Of a DNA stretch of 64,000 nt, positions 1 through 8,283 are shown in pieces. Numbering within the stretch: the stretch's first letter is position 1; every line of letters starts with the position of its first letter. A program made the translations under genes and the position numbers. The notes beneath the pieces were generated by a model. That model saw nothing but the letters and a program-made list of their open reading frames with translations. It was not told the DNA's origin and searched no databases. The stretch is from NCBI GenBank assembly GCA_965242775.1, contig CBDETI010000009.1, positions 1-64,000 of the forward strand, in the 5' to 3' direction. This DNA comes from JAWPMT01 sp965242775. Its GTDB lineage: Bacteria; Bacteroidota; Bacteroidia; Cytophagales; Cyclobacteriaceae.

Positions 1-632
1 TAATCGGATGTAATGACACGTTCTTCGACATGCTCCTTTCTGAGCCATAGGGAGATCGTGGGTGAATCGAAGAGGGTGGGGCAGCCAAAGACCCTTTCAT
101 ATTCGCTGTTGTATCCGGCCTTTTGCCAGGGAAACTCTACTCGCTCCGGAGCATGTTGCATACGAGTTAGGGAGTGAAATTCTCTAATTGTGAAGGCCAT
201 CATACCTTCAGCGGTATGTTGCATGGCCAACGGAGAGTCCACCGCCCAATGATTTTGAGGAGTCATCGTCACTTGATAACTGAAAGGATGCTCGACCAGC
301 TTCATGGGCAAGGCGCTACAGCTAAGATTCGCAAACTCGCAGCAGTACTCCAGTGCCTGCTTGACGGTTTCACTGGATTGCGTGATCTGTAAAATCAAAC
401 CTGCTGCTGATAAATTGAGACTTTCGCCAGCATGCAACCCAAAAAGAGGGTCGCCGGATAGGTCGACACAGTTCTCAACTAGTCTATTGTACACATAATC
501 ATCCAGTACACAGGTTTCCTGTGCCAGGTCCTCCTCAGTATGACCGGTAAGTTTGATTAGCTGCTTAATGTCCGCTCCGTGTTTTCCTGCGAAGTGGCTT
601 AGGTTCAATGCGAATCTTCCATTGAAAGGCAT
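1..632 (-). CDS. AraC-family transcriptional regulator, N-terminal part (runs off left edge)
   Basis: Reading leftwards from an ATG at 632-630, the frame stays open to base 1 (about 210 residues). The translation carries the fold signature of the arabinose-binding-type N-terminal domain of AraC regulators (LFGLHAGESL near residue 65, ILQITQSSETVKQALEY about residues 80-97, and a later stretch with FPWQKAGYNSEYERVFG). In this family that domain precedes a C-terminal AraC helix-turn-helix, which would lie outside the window. It is divergent from the SRPBCC/sigma-factor operon starting at 735 and so may control it; two inverted repeats lie between them. The family call is from recognised sequence pattern; ligand and target are unknown. 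Confidence 0.8.
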   Translation of the reverse strand, partial: MPFNGRFALNLSHFAGKHGADIKQLIKLTGHTEEDLAQETCVLDDYVYNRLVENCVDLSGDPLFGLHAGESLNLSAAGLILQITQSSETVKQALEYCCEFANLSCSALPMKLVEHPFSYQVTMTPQNHWAVDSPLAMQHTAEGMMAFTIREFHSLTRMQHAPERVEFPWQKAGYNSEYERVFGCPTLFDSPTISLWLRKEHVEERVITSD

Positions 633-654
633 GCTTAAAAATAAGGGATTGAGG

Positions 655-693
655 CCTTGGCACGAAATGTCAAGGCTCTGGCATGTAATGCCA
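655..693. promoter_or_regulatory. Two adjacent inverted repeats in the divergent intergenic region (candidate operator)
   Basis: An imperfect palindrome CCTTGGCA/TGTCAAGG (655-662 and 668-675, one mismatch) is followed by a perfect TGGCAT-GTA-ATGCCA (679-693). They sit between the AraC-type regulator and the SRPBCC gene at 735. A weak promoter-like pair (TGG then CAACTTTG at 716-723, 19-base spacer) lies just after them. Operator function is inference. Confidence 0.35.
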
Positions 694-734
694 TGGGTCC
701 CGGTATGCGAAGTTTCAACTTTGAAATAAAAAAG

Positions 735-1187
735 ATGAAAAACGTGGAAAAGGTAATTGTAATTCAGGCGCCCGTAACCCGAGTATGGGAAGTGCTCATG
801 GATTTTGATTCTTACAATCGCTGGAACCCATTCGTGAAAACCATTGCCGGGAATTCTGAAGTTGGCGAACAGTTGCAGATCACAATCGCCCCTCCGGGTA
901 AAGGTGAGATGAAACTCAAACCAAGGGTGCTGACGGTTACGACTGGTAAGGAATTTCGATGGGAGGGACATCTCTTTGTCAAAGGGCTCTTTGATGGAGA
1001 GCATTATTTCAAACTGGAGCGTATCTCCGAAAATGAAACACGATTTATCCATGGTGAGCATTTTCGAGGCCTGTTGCGAGAGCCAATTCTCAGCATGGTG
1101 GGAGCTGCCACCGAAAAGGGTTTCGAAATGATGAACGAAGCTATCAAGCAAGAGGCTGAGCGTCATCCAAACTTGAAAGCATCATGA
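735..1187 (+). CDS. SRPBCC (START-like) domain protein
   Basis: A 150-residue protein with the SRPBCC/polyketide-cyclase pattern: an N-terminal strand (KVIVIQAPVTRVWEVLMDF), the Y-N-R-W-N-P-F motif common in this superfamily near residue 30, a central beta-sheet and a long C-terminal helix. These helix-grip folds bind hydrophobic ligands or lipids; the ligand cannot be read here. The frame is open from 657, but the ATG at 735 matches the usual domain start and follows a weak promoter-like element. It overlaps the next gene by 4 bases (ATGA), indicating translational coupling. No signal peptide, so cytoplasmic. Confidence 0.8.
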   Translation: MKNVEKVIVIQAPVTRVWEVLMDFDSYNRWNPFVKTIAGNSEVGEQLQITIAPPGKGEMKLKPRVLTVTTGKEFRWEGHLFVKGLFDGEHYFKLERISENETRFIHGEHFRGLLREPILSMVGAATEKGFEMMNEAIKQEAERHPNLKAS

Positions 1188-1576
1188 AGCGAATATCGAA
1201 AAGGTTAAAATGGGCATTGATTGCAAATGCTGTTTTCAGTGGAACTTCGGGTGCCACGCTGGTCGTAGGTCGTGCGATGATCGCAACGTATATGGGGACG
1301 GACAATCCCGAGATTTTTTTGTGGGTAGGAGTAGGCCTGTTGCTTTTCGCCATTTCCGTATTTTATGAAGCTTTTCGTAAGACACCCAACGTCAGGCAAA
1401 TACAATTTATCATTTACCAGGACTGGGCGTGGGTCATGGGGAGTGTTGTTATTTTGCTCTGGCAGCCTTGGGATCTGACGGCTCGTGGTTATTGGCTCAT
1501 CGCAATAATTGCCGTTGTAGTTGGCATGTTTGCGATTATGCAGCGCAGTGGCGTAAAGGAACTTGAGCGCACATGA
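1184..1576 (+). CDS. Small membrane protein of unknown function
   Basis: A 130-residue protein with about four hydrophobic helices: around residues 10-34, 43-60, 78-95 and 103-120. No family is recognised. Its start overlaps the stop of the preceding SRPBCC gene (ATGA), and the sigma-factor gene follows after about 35 bases, so it is the second gene of the operon. A role in membrane sensing for the neighbouring sigma factor is possible but there is no anti-sigma-like cytoplasmic domain. Confidence 0.7.
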   Translation: MKRISKRLKWALIANAVFSGTSGATLVVGRAMIATYMGTDNPEIFLWVGVGLLLFAISVFYEAFRKTPNVRQIQFIIYQDWAWVMGSVVILLWQPWDLTARGYWLIAIIAVVVGMFAIMQRSGVKELERT

Positions 1577-1611
1577 TCCTTTTCTGCTGTACTTGAGGTA
1601 TTTTGCTGTTG

Positions 1612-2409
1612 ATGGATTTGGAAGCATACAAACTCCAGTTCCTTGCTTTTCGCGATGAGCTTCAGTCGTTTGTTTACAGGATCGTGGCTCATCGCGAGGA
1701 GGCCGAGGACCTTACGCAAGAGACATTCATCAAGGTATTTGAAAGACTCAGCACCTTTCGTCAGGAGTCGTCTTTCAAGACCTGGGCGTTTACGATCGCT
1801 ACTAATCTCGCTCGTGATAGTGTGCGTGCCCGCAAAAAATGGGGCGAGGACTGGATGGACCTGGTTCGGCAGGCTCATGTGGAAGATGAGGGCTTGAGAA
1901 AACGGAAGTTTGCAGTAGTTAAAAACTCGACACATGGTAGCTATGTCATGCAGGAGCACGTAAACTATTGTTTCAGTTGCCTGAGCAAGACCCTGTTACT
2001 CGAACAGCAGATTTGCCTGTTGTTAAAGGAAATCTATGGCTTCAAGGTGACCGAGATCATGGCGATCACCACGCTCAGTGAGGGTAAGGTGAAACACCAC
2101 CTAGCCGATAGTCGCAGACACCTTACCCGCATATTTCAGCGTAAATGCGCCTTGATCAACAAAGAAGGAACGTGCAGTCAGTGCACCGGCCTCAACCACA
2201 TTTTCAACCCCGAACAGGAAGCCCACCGTGAGGCAAACAAAATGAAGCTTGTCAAAGAGCGAGAAGGAAAGAATCATGAGCAGCTACTGGACCTGAGATT
2301 GCAAATGGTCCGCCACTTAGATCCGCTAAAGGGAGCGGGCGTGGATCTACACAACTATCTGCTTGAAAATTCGCCCGAATGGGCCGAAATGCAGGCGCGT
2401 AAAAAATAA
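1612..2409 (+). CDS. ECF-like RNA polymerase sigma factor with C-terminal extension
   Basis: Region 2 is clear at residues ~10-75: the EEAEDLTQETFIKVFERLSTF block and the FKTWAFTIATNLARDSVR segment used for core binding and -10 recognition. Region 4 follows at ~125-180 with a helix-turn-helix (VTEIMAITTLSEGKVKHHLADSR). Unlike a minimal ECF factor it has about 85 extra residues, beginning with a cysteine pair (CSQC) and continuing as charged helix; this may be an inbuilt regulatory domain. The frame opens at TTG 1603, but ATG 1612 is the likelier start. No separate anti-sigma factor is visible. It sits between two SRPBCC genes. Confidence 0.8.
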   Translation: MDLEAYKLQFLAFRDELQSFVYRIVAHREEAEDLTQETFIKVFERLSTFRQESSFKTWAFTIATNLARDSVRARKKWGEDWMDLVRQAHVEDEGLRKRKFAVVKNSTHGSYVMQEHVNYCFSCLSKTLLLEQQICLLLKEIYGFKVTEIMAITTLSEGKVKHHLADSRRHLTRIFQRKCALINKEGTCSQCTGLNHIFNPEQEAHREANKMKLVKEREGKNHEQLLDLRLQMVRHLDPLKGAGVDLHNYLLENSPEWAEMQARKK

Positions 2410-2470
2410 TGCCCTAATCATTGTTCGTCCGTTTTGAGTGGCTGGTTCGTCTAAGTTCCAAAGACGAAAT

Positions 2471-2929
2471 ATGAGAAAACCAGTTTACGTAAAAGTGACC
2501 AGGCAGCTGCCTTTTGATCTGCAGCAGGTCTGGCAAGCCGTGGCCTTAGGTTTTGGTAAGGTCGCGGACTACAATCCGGAGATCAAATTTTCAAGATACG
2601 AGTCCGAAAGGCGAGAGGGAACAAGTACCATCCGCCACTGCGATTTTCAAGGCGGTGGTTTTATAAAAGAGGAGATAGTCGAATGGCAGCAACCAGATTA
2701 TTTCGGCCTAAAGATGCTCACATCATCTGTACCCTTGAAAGATCTCAGAAGCAAATTTAAATTCAAGAAATCCCCTGGCGGGACACTGGTTGTCCAGGAA
2801 TTTTGGTATGCCTTTAAACCGCCACTATCCATTTTTCAAGGCCTGATGAAGCGCAAAATGACGCGTACATTGGAAAACGGATTGAAGGGATTGGAAACAT
2901 ACTTAAATGCACAAAATCATGGCGGTTAG
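2471..2929 (+). CDS. SRPBCC (START-like) domain protein, second copy
   Basis: A 152-residue protein beginning VKVTRQLPFDLQQVWQAV, the typical N-terminal strand and helix of SRPBCC domains, with alternating beta-strands and a C-terminal helix (ENGLKGLETYLNAQ). It differs from the SRPBCC protein at 735 and is probably an ancient paralogue. The frame is open from GTG 2438, but ATG 2471 fits the domain. Its last codons overlap the TfoX-like gene. Ligand unknown. Confidence 0.75.
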   Translation: MRKPVYVKVTRQLPFDLQQVWQAVALGFGKVADYNPEIKFSRYESERREGTSTIRHCDFQGGGFIKEEIVEWQQPDYFGLKMLTSSVPLKDLRSKFKFKKSPGGTLVVQEFWYAFKPPLSIFQGLMKRKMTRTLENGLKGLETYLNAQNHGG

Positions 2930-3245
2930 CGAAAATTTTTTGAAGTACGTACAAGGACAACTATCGGATTTTGGACCAATTCAGACAAAGCGCATGTTTG
3001 GTGGCGTTGGCCTTTTCAAAGAAGGACTAATGTTTGGTAAAATTGGCAATGATATCCTTTGGTTTAAGGTAGATGAATACAACCAGCACGATTATGAGCA
3101 AGAGGGAATGACTCCATTTTACTCGGAAAAAAAAGGGAAAGGGATGCCTTACTGGAGGGTGCCAGTCGCTGTGATTGAGGATAAAGTGTTGCTTTCGCAA
3201 TGGGCTAATAACTCATATGCGGCAGCGGTTAGGGCCAAAAACTGA
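2919..3245 (+). CDS. TfoX N-terminal domain protein
   Basis: A 108-residue protein matching the TfoX-N domain: KRMFGGVGLFKEGLMFGKI near the N-terminus, then LWFKVDE and PFYSEKKGKGMPYWRVP. In gammaproteobacteria TfoX regulates competence, but stand-alone TfoX-N proteins are widespread and of unknown function; no competence role is implied. Starts are possible at ATG 2907 or 2919; the latter reduces overlap with the previous gene to 11 bases. It ends one base before the convergent TonB-receptor gene. Confidence 0.8.
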   Translation: MAVSENFLKYVQGQLSDFGPIQTKRMFGGVGLFKEGLMFGKIGNDILWFKVDEYNQHDYEQEGMTPFYSEKKGKGMPYWRVPVAVIEDKVLLSQWANNSYAAAVRAKN

Positions 3246-5933
3246 TCATAGCGTCAAGTCGACTCGGAAATACAGGTAGGTGCCTCGTAGGTCGAATGGT
3301 CGTACATTCTGACTGTAAGGATTGACACCCAGATTAGTGTTTTCGCTATGCTTGATACGATCAGGATACTGATTGGTGAGATTCAGACCACCCACGGTTA
3401 GATTTAACTTTGGTACGATTTGGGCCTTAAGGTCCGCTCCGAAAATATGCTTGGCGTCGAACTCCTGATCTCGAGATTCCAGTTGCCCGGTAAATTGATT
3501 GAGGACCCAGTTACTTGGATCTCCATCGTCTTCGTGAAGAAACTCGGTAGCCCCAAATCGTGTGTGGTTCAAAGTAAGAACGAACCTACTGAAGGTGGCT
3601 GAAAGGCTATTGCGCCATTGGGTATCCGGTACGTATGTCTCAATTCGGCTGATCTCGGATCGATCCAGGAGGTCGAATTGTACGTTTTGCAGCCCAGATA
3701 ATGTTTTGACATCCCCCATCAGCCGAGTTTGCATCAAACTAAAGGCCGAATGGACATTGAAGGCAATTTTGTCCGTACTGAATTGCGCGGCGAGCACCGC
3801 ATCCACACCCTGGGTTCTGGTATCTACAAGATTCGCGAAGAACTCAAGAAACTGAATATCAAATTCACCCAGGGCTTCCTGTAGAAACGAATCGCTGTTT
3901 ACATCAATGCGGCTTACCAATCCGATCCGGTCTGTGATTTGGGTTTCGTAGGCATCTATGCTCAGGGATATGTTGCGGTTAATATTTGATGTTATTCCAA
4001 AGCTTACACTTTCCGAGATCTCCGGCTCCAGGCCAAACAAACCTAGCCTGGTGCCACTTATAGGGCTTTCCGTGTTGATCAGGACGACACTTTGCAGCTC
4101 TTGATCAAGAAGCTGGTTAGATACCCGTTGGTAGAATAGTTGATGAAGACTTGGCGCTTTGAACCCAGAGCTATAAGAAGTTCGCAACAGTAGTTGGTTG
4201 GCAAACTTGTAGCGAGTGGCCAGCTTGAAATTGAGGTTTTCACCAAAATCGCTGTATTCTTCATAACGAACCGCGCCAGTGATCGACCATTTATTCAGTA
4301 AGTAATCTGCCTCCAGGTAGATCGATCCGTTAGACCTAATTTCTTCCAGTGCATCATCTTCCAAGATCCCGAAGTAGCCCTGCATTCCCGCGGCTCGAGG
4401 AAGTCCGGTCGTCGTGGTGTCACCACCATCGATATATGATTCCGGTTCTCCATCGATGAGGAAATACTCCTCAATGCGGTATTCTGTGCCAAATGCCAGG
4501 TCAAACTGCCCGGGCCCCGCTTCGAATGTCCGGCTTGCATCCAGGCTGATGATGTCATGAAAATATTTGTACGCACCTACAAAAGAGGCCGTGGGCGTAA
4601 TCACGCCCAAGGAGGCGTTGTTGGAGTTTTCGACGTTCAGATCAAATGCGTTTCTGCCTAAACCGTAGCTTACATCTATGAACCAATTGTTGACTTCCCC
4701 TCTTACCCCCAGGACAATCGACCGATCGTTGATTTCCGTAACCAGTTTAGGAGAAAACCCAAAAGGGTACCATATCGGGACTACTTGCTGTTCCAAAATA
4801 GGTAGGCGGTAGAGTTCATTGACTTTGCCGTCTCGGTAGCTGATACCGCCGAAAGTATAAAAGTCCATGTCCTCATTTAATTCGTAGGAGCTGTTGAGCC
4901 AGAGCGAGGCGTTTTGCGTTTGGCTATTCCCCAGTTCCACAATGGTTTGATTGGGAAATCCGGTTCTGTCGAAAAATCGACTTCTGAGTGCCGGAACATT
5001 ATCTCTGTTATCACCGAATATGGGTCCTGTGTAGGCGCCTCCCCGGTTGACAGCTCCCTGGTCCACGAAAGCGCCGGTGAGGTTGACAAACCCCCTGCGC
5101 TTGATCCTGAATCCATGGTTGAAGGACAGTGCCTCGGTACTTCCGTCCTGTTCGGTTGTCCTTCCTGCGTACAAAGCGATCGTCGGGTCGAAAGACTGAT
5201 CTTTCATTACTACGTTGATCACGCCAGCAATGGCGTCAGAACCATATTGGGAAGAGGCACCATCCCGGAGGATTTCTATGCGGTCAATGGCCAACAAGGG
5301 GATGGTGTTGAGGTCGGTACCAGCGGTGCCTTTGCCAAAAACGTCACTGACATTGAGGAATGCACTCTTATGTCTTCTTTTCCCATTGACAAGGACCAGG
5401 ACCTGGTCGGGGCCCAGGCCCCTCAAGGAGATCGGATCAATAGTGTTGATGCCATCGTCGGCGCTTTGCTTCACAGCATAAAAACTGGGTAGTAACTGGT
5501 GCAGGGCCTGAGATAGTTCACTTTGTCCGGTATTGATCAGGTCCTGACCATAGATGACATCAATCGGGACGGGTGAATCCAGTTGGTTTTGCGTAACATT
5601 GGACTTACTGCCTATCCCCACATCCGCATCCATCAAGGCACTTTCCATTTCAAAATTCACCTCTTTTTGATCCAGATTGATCAACAGAATTGCCCGCTCG
5701 GTTTTATGATATCCTGTAATTTCCACAGTCAGTTCATGATAACCGGTATCTATTTCAAAAGCGAAGTAGCCATCGCCGTTAGTGAGGGTCCCGTAAGGGC
5801 TATCCTTCACATTTACGGTAGCATTGGAGATTGGCCCGAATTTATCAAAGACCCGTCCTGTAATAAACCCATATTGACCGAAGAGGAATACGGGTGAAAA
5901 TGCCAACATTATCAATATGCCAATCCTTCTCAT
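3246..5933 (-). CDS. TonB-dependent outer-membrane receptor
   Basis: An 895-residue receptor. A signal peptide (MRRIGILIMLAFSPVFLFG) is followed by a carboxypeptidase-regulatory-like domain (~22-100), a plug domain (~115-245, with SLRGLGPDQVLVLVNGKRR and IDRIEILRDGASSQYGSDA), and a 22-strand-type barrel ending in aromatic YFRVDLTL. Such receptors import large or scarce substrates using TonB energy. No SusD partner or degradative enzyme is adjacent, so the substrate is unknown. The plug resembles receptors of the vitamin B12/siderophore type rather than SusC. Its start codon overlaps the stop of the upstream caspase-like gene by 4 bases, so the two are cotranslated. Confidence 0.9.
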   Translation of the reverse strand: MRRIGILIMLAFSPVFLFGQYGFITGRVFDKFGPISNATVNVKDSPYGTLTNGDGYFAFEIDTGYHELTVEITGYHKTERAILLINLDQKEVNFEMESALMDADVGIGSKSNVTQNQLDSPVPIDVIYGQDLINTGQSELSQALHQLLPSFYAVKQSADDGINTIDPISLRGLGPDQVLVLVNGKRRHKSAFLNVSDVFGKGTAGTDLNTIPLLAIDRIEILRDGASSQYGSDAIAGVINVVMKDQSFDPTIALYAGRTTEQDGSTEALSFNHGFRIKRRGFVNLTGAFVDQGAVNRGGAYTGPIFGDNRDNVPALRSRFFDRTGFPNQTIVELGNSQTQNASLWLNSSYELNEDMDFYTFGGISYRDGKVNELYRLPILEQQVVPIWYPFGFSPKLVTEINDRSIVLGVRGEVNNWFIDVSYGLGRNAFDLNVENSNNASLGVITPTASFVGAYKYFHDIISLDASRTFEAGPGQFDLAFGTEYRIEEYFLIDGEPESYIDGGDTTTTGLPRAAGMQGYFGILEDDALEEIRSNGSIYLEADYLLNKWSITGAVRYEEYSDFGENLNFKLATRYKFANQLLLRTSYSSGFKAPSLHQLFYQRVSNQLLDQELQSVVLINTESPISGTRLGLFGLEPEISESVSFGITSNINRNISLSIDAYETQITDRIGLVSRIDVNSDSFLQEALGEFDIQFLEFFANLVDTRTQGVDAVLAAQFSTDKIAFNVHSAFSLMQTRLMGDVKTLSGLQNVQFDLLDRSEISRIETYVPDTQWRNSLSATFSRFVLTLNHTRFGATEFLHEDDGDPSNWVLNQFTGQLESRDQEFDAKHIFGADLKAQIVPKLNLTVGGLNLTNQYPDRIKHSENTNLGVNPYSQNVRPFDLRGTYLYFRVDLTL

Positions 5934-7144
5934 CTATCAACAATTCTTACTCGGATGGAGGGAGATGTCGCGATGATGCCTTCGCTGGTTTTTACTACGA
6001 AATTGTAGTTACCGGGAAGATCAACAGGCATCTCCGCACCGTCACCGATATAGTTATTGTCTTTGATCCAGGTAAAGTCCCCCCTCACATTGGACTTGCC
6101 GTGCAAAACGCCCTGGCCATTAAAAGTCACCGCCGTACCTTCCAGGATATAAGGTTGTGGATCAACAAACGACTTGATGGTAACATACGTAGGATCGGAC
6201 AGTAAAACCTGGCCTTCGCGACTTATTCCCTTTACCTGGTATTTTCCCGACTTCAGTACCTCAGGATTGACCGCATTTGAAAATTGCCTGCCGTCATGAT
6301 ACCAGCTAAACGCCACACCTTTCAAATTACACGTGGCATGCAATTCCCCGCGACCTTCAAAGATCACCGAATCGCCTTCCAGGATATTGAGTCGGATTGG
6401 CAGTTCGGGCCTTCTTCTAAGTACTACTTCTTTTGTTAGGGATGTGGACTCCCAGGGAATTTGTTTGCTTTGGGTTTTTTCGACAACATCACCTCTCACT
6501 TTCTCAAACATATCCTTGATCTCCAGGTCATAGGATAATAAGTACTTGAGGAGTGCTTCCGTGAATACACCATTCCGGCCACCGCCATCCCAGGCAACCC
6601 TTCCTGGTGCAGTTGCAAAAGAGATAATGGTCCCGGTGGGCGCATCCATCAGCGCCAGGCCGTCGTGAGAATCCGCGGCCGATAGCATGGTAAAAGGATT
6701 GGCCCGACAAGCGTCCAGAATTACAATATTGGTGCTGGACCGAGATAGTTTCATATAATGTGTGATGGCGTTGGCCGACACACATGTCCTTTTGACTTCT
6801 GCAGCTGAACTTGCCACCGCGTCAATCGGTACGAAGTAATTTTTACCCAACAATTCGATACCATGGCCTGCGAAATAGAAGAGCAAGACGTCATAGTCCC
6901 GGCTTTTTTGCCCAAAATCCTTGATGGCCTGCTTCAGCTGTTCCCTATTGAGATCAGTATGTCGCATTACGTCAAATCCTATGGATTCCAGGGCCTCAGC
7001 CATGTCGTTGCCATCATTGACGGCATTGTTTAAAGACTCCAGGTAGGCGTATTCGCCATTGCCTATCACCAGGGCCAATTTGGACTGTCCGTGGAGGATG
7101 CCGGAAAGCATGAAACACACAAAAAGAACGCTGGATCTCAACAT
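5930..7144 (-). CDS. Secreted caspase-like (peptidase C14) protein with Ig-like modules
   Basis: A 404-residue protein. After a signal peptide (MLRSSVLFVCFMLSGILHG) comes a p20-like caspase domain: LALVIGNGEY start, catalytic His in FYFAGHG (about residue 94) and catalytic Cys in VILDACRANPF (about residue 146). Two beta-rich Ig-like modules follow (~255-325 and ~330-404), each opening with ILEG. Both catalytic residues are present, so it should be an active cysteine peptidase in the periplasm or outside the cell. ATG 7144 is preferred over 7171 because a perfect promoter at 7159-7188 would start transcription below 7171. First gene of an operon with the TonB receptor (ATGA overlap). Confidence 0.88.
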   Translation of the reverse strand: MLRSSVLFVCFMLSGILHGQSKLALVIGNGEYAYLESLNNAVNDGNDMAEALESIGFDVMRHTDLNREQLKQAIKDFGQKSRDYDVLLFYFAGHGIELLGKNYFVPIDAVASSAAEVKRTCVSANAITHYMKLSRSSTNIVILDACRANPFTMLSAADSHDGLALMDAPTGTIISFATAPGRVAWDGGGRNGVFTEALLKYLLSYDLEIKDMFEKVRGDVVEKTQSKQIPWESTSLTKEVVLRRRPELPIRLNILEGDSVIFEGRGELHATCNLKGVAFSWYHDGRQFSNAVNPEVLKSGKYQVKGISREGQVLLSDPTYVTIKSFVDPQPYILEGTAVTFNGQGVLHGKSNVRGDFTWIKDNNYIGDGAEMPVDLPGNYNFVVKTSEGIIATSPSIRVRIVDR

Positions 7145-7158
7145 GCTCAGAATCGAGG

Positions 7159-7188
7159 CAAAATTAGGCAAAGGTTACCCTAACACAA
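7159..7188 (-). promoter_or_regulatory. Bacteroidota-type promoter for the caspase/receptor operon
   Basis: On the minus strand TTG (7188-7186), a 19-base spacer and TAATTTTG (7166-7159) match TTG-N19-TAnnTTTG exactly. Transcription would begin about 7 bases downstream, giving a short leader before ATG 7144. Confidence 0.75.
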
Positions 7189-7259
7189 GACCGGTAAATG
7201 TACAAATCGTAGACATTATGTCACATCAAACAAAACCATTGGAATTAGCTCACAACTTT

Positions 7260-7275
7260 CCCCCAGACGGGGGGG
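7260..7275. other. GC-rich hairpin in divergent intergenic region
   Basis: CCCCC-AGAC-GGGGGGG forms a strong 5-bp stem about 40 bases before the membrane-protein start at 7313 and about 70 bases above the caspase promoter. No T-run follows on either strand, so it is not an ordinary terminator. Function unknown. Confidence 0.4.
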
Positions 7276-7312
7276 ATGGTTATGCAGTAATTTGCGAGTC
7301 AACTTTGCAATT

Positions 7313-7693
7313 ATGAATACGAAACTTGTAATGATCGCCAGTTCAGGCTTGCTTGGGCTACTGGGACTACTTATGATATTTCTTCCTCAGGAAATCGGTG
7401 CTTCCATCGAGGGTGTTGCGGCGCCGGTATTTTTGCAGTTACTTGGTGCCAGCTATTTTGCATTTGCGATGGCCAACTGGACAGCCAAGGCTTCCATTCT
7501 TGGTGGGATATATGGGCGTGCCTTGACCCTGGCCAACTTCATCCATTTTGCTATGGCTGGTGTGTCCTTGGTGAAATCAGCTTTTGTAGCGCACTTGGTT
7601 GGCGGCATAATTACAGCACTTTTCTTACTTTTTGCAGCCCTCTTTGGCGTAATGCTTTTCAGACATCCGACACTTAGACAGGAAAAACACTGA
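7313..7693 (+). CDS. Small four-helix membrane protein of unknown function
   Basis: A 126-residue hydrophobic protein with helices around residues 5-24, 38-57, 68-84 and 92-115, and a short charged tail (RHPTLRQEKH). The frame is open from TTG 7292, but ATG 7313 directly precedes the hydrophobic start. No family is recognised with certainty; small tetraspan proteins like this are common in the phylum. Confidence 0.7.
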   Translation: MNTKLVMIASSGLLGLLGLLMIFLPQEIGASIEGVAAPVFLQLLGASYFAFAMANWTAKASILGGIYGRALTLANFIHFAMAGVSLVKSAFVAHLVGGIITALFLLFAALFGVMLFRHPTLRQEKH

Positions 7694-7700
7694 GATAAGG

Positions 7701-7729
7701 TTGACTATCCATTCTAGCCGCTAGCTTTA
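7701..7729 (+). promoter_or_regulatory. Probable Bacteroidota-type promoter for the isochorismatase-like gene
   Basis: TTG (7701-7703), an 18-base spacer and TAGCTTTA (7722-7729) match TTG-N19-TAnnTTTG apart from one base and one spacer position. The start codon at 7741 is 11 bases further on, implying a nearly leaderless mRNA. Confidence 0.5.
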
Positions 7730-7740
7730 TGTAGAAAAAA

Positions 7741-8283
7741 ATGGATGCGCTGGTACTTATAGATATTCAGAAGGGCCTGCAAGAGACGGGCTATTACGGG
7801 GAAGAACGTAATAATCCCTTGGCGGAAGAAAACGCGCGAAAATTGCTTCAATATTTTCGAAATCAAGGCTGGCCTGTTTTTCACGTAAAACATGATTCGA
7901 CCAATCCGGATTCACCACTATTTCCAGGGAAAGTAGGGAATCAGCTACAGGAGGGCTTTGAACCTGTAGATGGTGAGTTGCTTTTTTCCAAGCATGTTAA
8001 TTCAGCTTTTATTGGAACAGAACTGGAGACGGTATTGCAATCAAGGAATATCCGGGACATAGTGATCGCCGGGTTGACAACAGAGCATTGTATTTCCACT
8101 TCCACTCGGATGGCTGCCAACCTGGGTTTCCAGGTATCGCTTGTGAGCGATGCTACCGCTTCCTTCAGCAAGGTTGGTGTTGATGGCGAAAGCTATTCTG
8201 CGGAAGTGGTCCATAAAATCTCTCTGGCAACATTGCAAGATGAATTTGCACGAATTGTGGACACGGCCACGTTAGTTAAATGA
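7741..8283 (+). CDS. Isochorismatase-like cysteine hydrolase
   Basis: A 180-residue protein with the full catalytic triad of the cysteine-hydrolase family: Asp8 (ALVLIDIQKG), Lys84 (LFSKHVNSAF) and Cys117 (AGLTTEHCISTSTRMA). Relatives act on nicotinamide, isochorismate, carbamoylsarcosine and similar small amides; the substrate cannot be decided. Length is normal for the family. The downstream frameshifted gene begins on the base after its stop. Confidence 0.88.
   Translation: MDALVLIDIQKGLQETGYYGEERNNPLAEENARKLLQYFRNQGWPVFHVKHDSTNPDSPLFPGKVGNQLQEGFEPVDGELLFSKHVNSAFIGTELETVLQSRNIRDIVIAGLTTEHCISTSTRMAANLGFQVSLVSDATASFSKVGVDGESYSAEVVHKISLATLQDEFARIVDTATLVK

Noticed and set aside
4914..5492. 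192-residue plus-strand open frame inside the TonB receptor gene
   Set aside because: Opposite strand of a clear receptor, no recognised protein pattern; a shadow frame. Similar plus-strand frames at 3420-3855, 5583-5897 and 5894-6205 were dropped for the same reason.
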